A stretch of DNA of 6,817 bases from Wenzhouxiangella sp. Its GTDB lineage: Bacteria > Pseudomonadota > Gammaproteobacteria > Xanthomonadales > Wenzhouxiangellaceae. The notes under the pieces were generated by a model. That model did no database searches and was not told where the DNA came from. It saw only the letters and a list, made by a program, of their open reading frames with translations. Position numbers and translations under genes: made by a program. Below are positions 6,084 to 6,817 of this stretch, in pieces. Location: positions 1 through 6,817 of the forward strand of contig SLJA01000353.1 of assembly GCA_007135355.1 (NCBI GenBank), written 5' to 3'. Every line of letters begins with the position of its first letter. The stretch's first letter is position 1.

Positions 6084-6551
6084 TCAGGGCGTATCCATGT
6101 CGATTTCCAGGCGGGCGGCCATGCTCATGAGGTCGGCCTGTCGCAGGCGGGCCTCGGCCAGGAATTCCATCAGCAGCAGGTTGTCGGGTTCTTGCACCAG
6201 CGCGGCCTCGAGCTTGCGGATGGCGGCTTCGTTCTCTTCAGCCGCCGCCGCCAGCGTCTGGCGCGAGCGCTGCAGACCGGACGAGGGTTCCACCACTGCC
6301 GGCGCCGTTTCCGGGGCGGGCAAGTCGACCAGCGTGGCGTCCGGCGTCGTCTGCGGCGACGACAGCAGCAGCACGCTGATCACCGCCAGACCGGACACAG
6401 CCGCGACCAGCGCCAGCCACGTTCGGGACGATCGGCGCGCCGGCGGCGTCTCGAGCTGCGGCTGCAGTTTTTGCCAAACGGACTCCGGCGGCGCGCAGCT
6501 TCGGTCCAGCGCATTGAGACGGCGATCCAGTTCTTGATCGGAAAGGCTCAT
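6084..6551 (-). CDS. Single-pass anti-sigma-like membrane protein, no zinc motif
   Basis: This 155-residue protein has a short cytoplasmic N-terminus (1-44), one membrane helix (about 45-64, after the basic stretch ARRSSR), a Pro/Ala-rich linker (66-90) and a helical, likely coiled-coil periplasmic end (about 92-150; LQRSRQTLAAAAEENEAAI, EFLAEARLRQADLMSMAARL). It starts in a 4-base ATGA overlap with the sigma gene before it. Size, topology and position match anti-sigma factors that hold an ECF factor at the membrane until an envelope signal arrives. The H-x3-C-x2-C zinc-binding signature of the ZAS class is absent; its one cytoplasmic cysteine (Cys19) has no partner. Residues 4-33 (DQELDRRLNALDR to VWQKLQPQL) are the candidate sigma-binding helices. 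Recognition is by context and topology rather than by a clear family match, so another regulatory membrane protein is possible. Confidence 0.7.
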   Translation of the reverse strand: MSLSDQELDRRLNALDRSCAPPESVWQKLQPQLETPPARRSSRTWLALVAAVSGLAVISVLLLSSPQTTPDATLVDLPAPETAPAVVEPSSGLQRSRQTLAAAAEENEAAIRKLEAALVQEPDNLLLMEFLAEARLRQADLMSMAARLEIDMDTP

Positions 6552-6817
6552 GAGAGCGACTCCTTGAGTAATTTGCGGGCCCGGTGCAGCTGGGCTTTTG
6601 AGGTGCCCGGATCGATGCCCATGACTGAAGCGATCTCGGCGTGGGTCAGGCCTTCCAGGCAGAACAGCACCAGCACTTCGCGGGCGCGCTGCGGCAAGGC
6701 CGCCACGGCCCGTTCCAGATCCCGGTCGGCCGCCGGCCAGGGCGGATCGGACGTCGCCGCCGTATCCAGGCCGGCAGACTCCGTGGCCAGCTGCAAGCGT
6801 CGCCGGTCCGACAGGGC
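6548..6817 (-). CDS. ECF RNA polymerase sigma factor, C-terminal fragment
   Basis: The window edge cuts this gene: 89 codons are visible and the frame is open to the last base, so the start and region 2 lie outside. An in-frame TTG at 6796 is not the start, since a region-4-only sigma would be abnormal. Residues about 34-86 form sigma region 4: LERAVAALPQRAREVLVLF (34-52), then a helix-turn-helix with THAEIASVMGIDPGTSKAQ (58-76) and the recognition-helix ending LHRARKLLKE. This matches the usual ECF pattern (L-P-x-R-x-R-E-V-x-x-L, H-x-E-I-A, G-T-x-K-x-x-L-x-R-A-R). It differs clearly from the sigma factor at 3249-3794, which has the A-R-A-F-L type ending. The stop overlaps the next start (ATGA), implying translational coupling with the anti-sigma-like protein that probably sequesters it. 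Its own promoter, often autoregulated in ECF systems, is not in view. Confidence 0.9.
   Translation of the reverse strand, partial: ALSDRRRLQLATESAGLDTAATSDPPWPAADRDLERAVAALPQRAREVLVLFCLEGLTHAEIASVMGIDPGTSKAQLHRARKLLKESLS

Noticed and set aside
6794..6796. TTG as start of a short sigma protein
   Set aside because: The frame continues open to the window edge, and a protein with region 4 only would not be a functional ECF factor; it is simply cut by the window.

Overview
The window looks like chromosomal DNA from a high-GC gammaproteobacterium, most likely of the Xanthomonadales/Wenzhouxiangella/Lysobacter type. This placement rests on gene style: a secreted cysteine-paired beta-repeat protein ending in a short IFHDRFEP-type tail, a TPR-bearing transmembrane Ser/Thr kinase beside an ECF sigma factor of the 'TVLVHEAY' type, a secreted Sel1-repeat protein, and a sigma/anti-sigma/DUF4097 operon. 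No 16S or other marker gene is present, so the placement is an inference. I see no mobile element, tRNA, rRNA, CRISPR array or phage gene.

Plus strand, left half. Positions 1-237 are the C-terminus of a secreted repeat protein cut by the window edge. A strong GC hairpin (250-297) follows. Next comes a complete 934-residue membrane Ser/Thr kinase (333-3137) with a cytoplasmic catalytic domain, one membrane segment and a long, probably periplasmic TPR region. After a 111-base leader containing a small hairpin lies a 181-residue ECF sigma factor (3249-3794). The acidic core-binding motif normally found in region 2.2 of ECF factors reads T-P-T-V here. That is the signature of ECF43-type factors, which are switched on by threonine phosphorylation from a partner kinase. 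The pair therefore reads as a one-way signalling unit: envelope signal, TPR sensor, kinase, phospho-sigma, regulon.

Minus strand, right half, read from the right edge leftwards. The C-terminal half of a conventional ECF sigma factor (6817-6548) overlaps by ATGA a single-pass anti-sigma-like protein without a zinc motif (6551-6084). Thirteen bases later comes an exported DUF4097 beta-repeat protein with an unassigned C-terminal extension (6070-4787). These three genes are tightly coupled and read as one operon. A separate minus-strand gene for an exported Sel1-repeat protein (4644-3943) probably has its own promoter, over which lies a 12-bp imperfect direct repeat. It converges on the kinase-linked sigma gene.

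Taken together, the region places two mechanistically different sigma systems next to each other: one probably controlled by phosphorylation, the other by sequestration at the membrane. The exported proteins encoded nearby are plausible regulon members or sensors. The least explained parts are the DUF4097 C-terminal extension, the tail of the Sel1 protein, the zinc-less anti-sigma candidate and the two intergenic hairpins. No stretch of more than 300 bases lacks a gene; the 148-base convergent gap 3795-3942 holds no convincing terminator or small gene.
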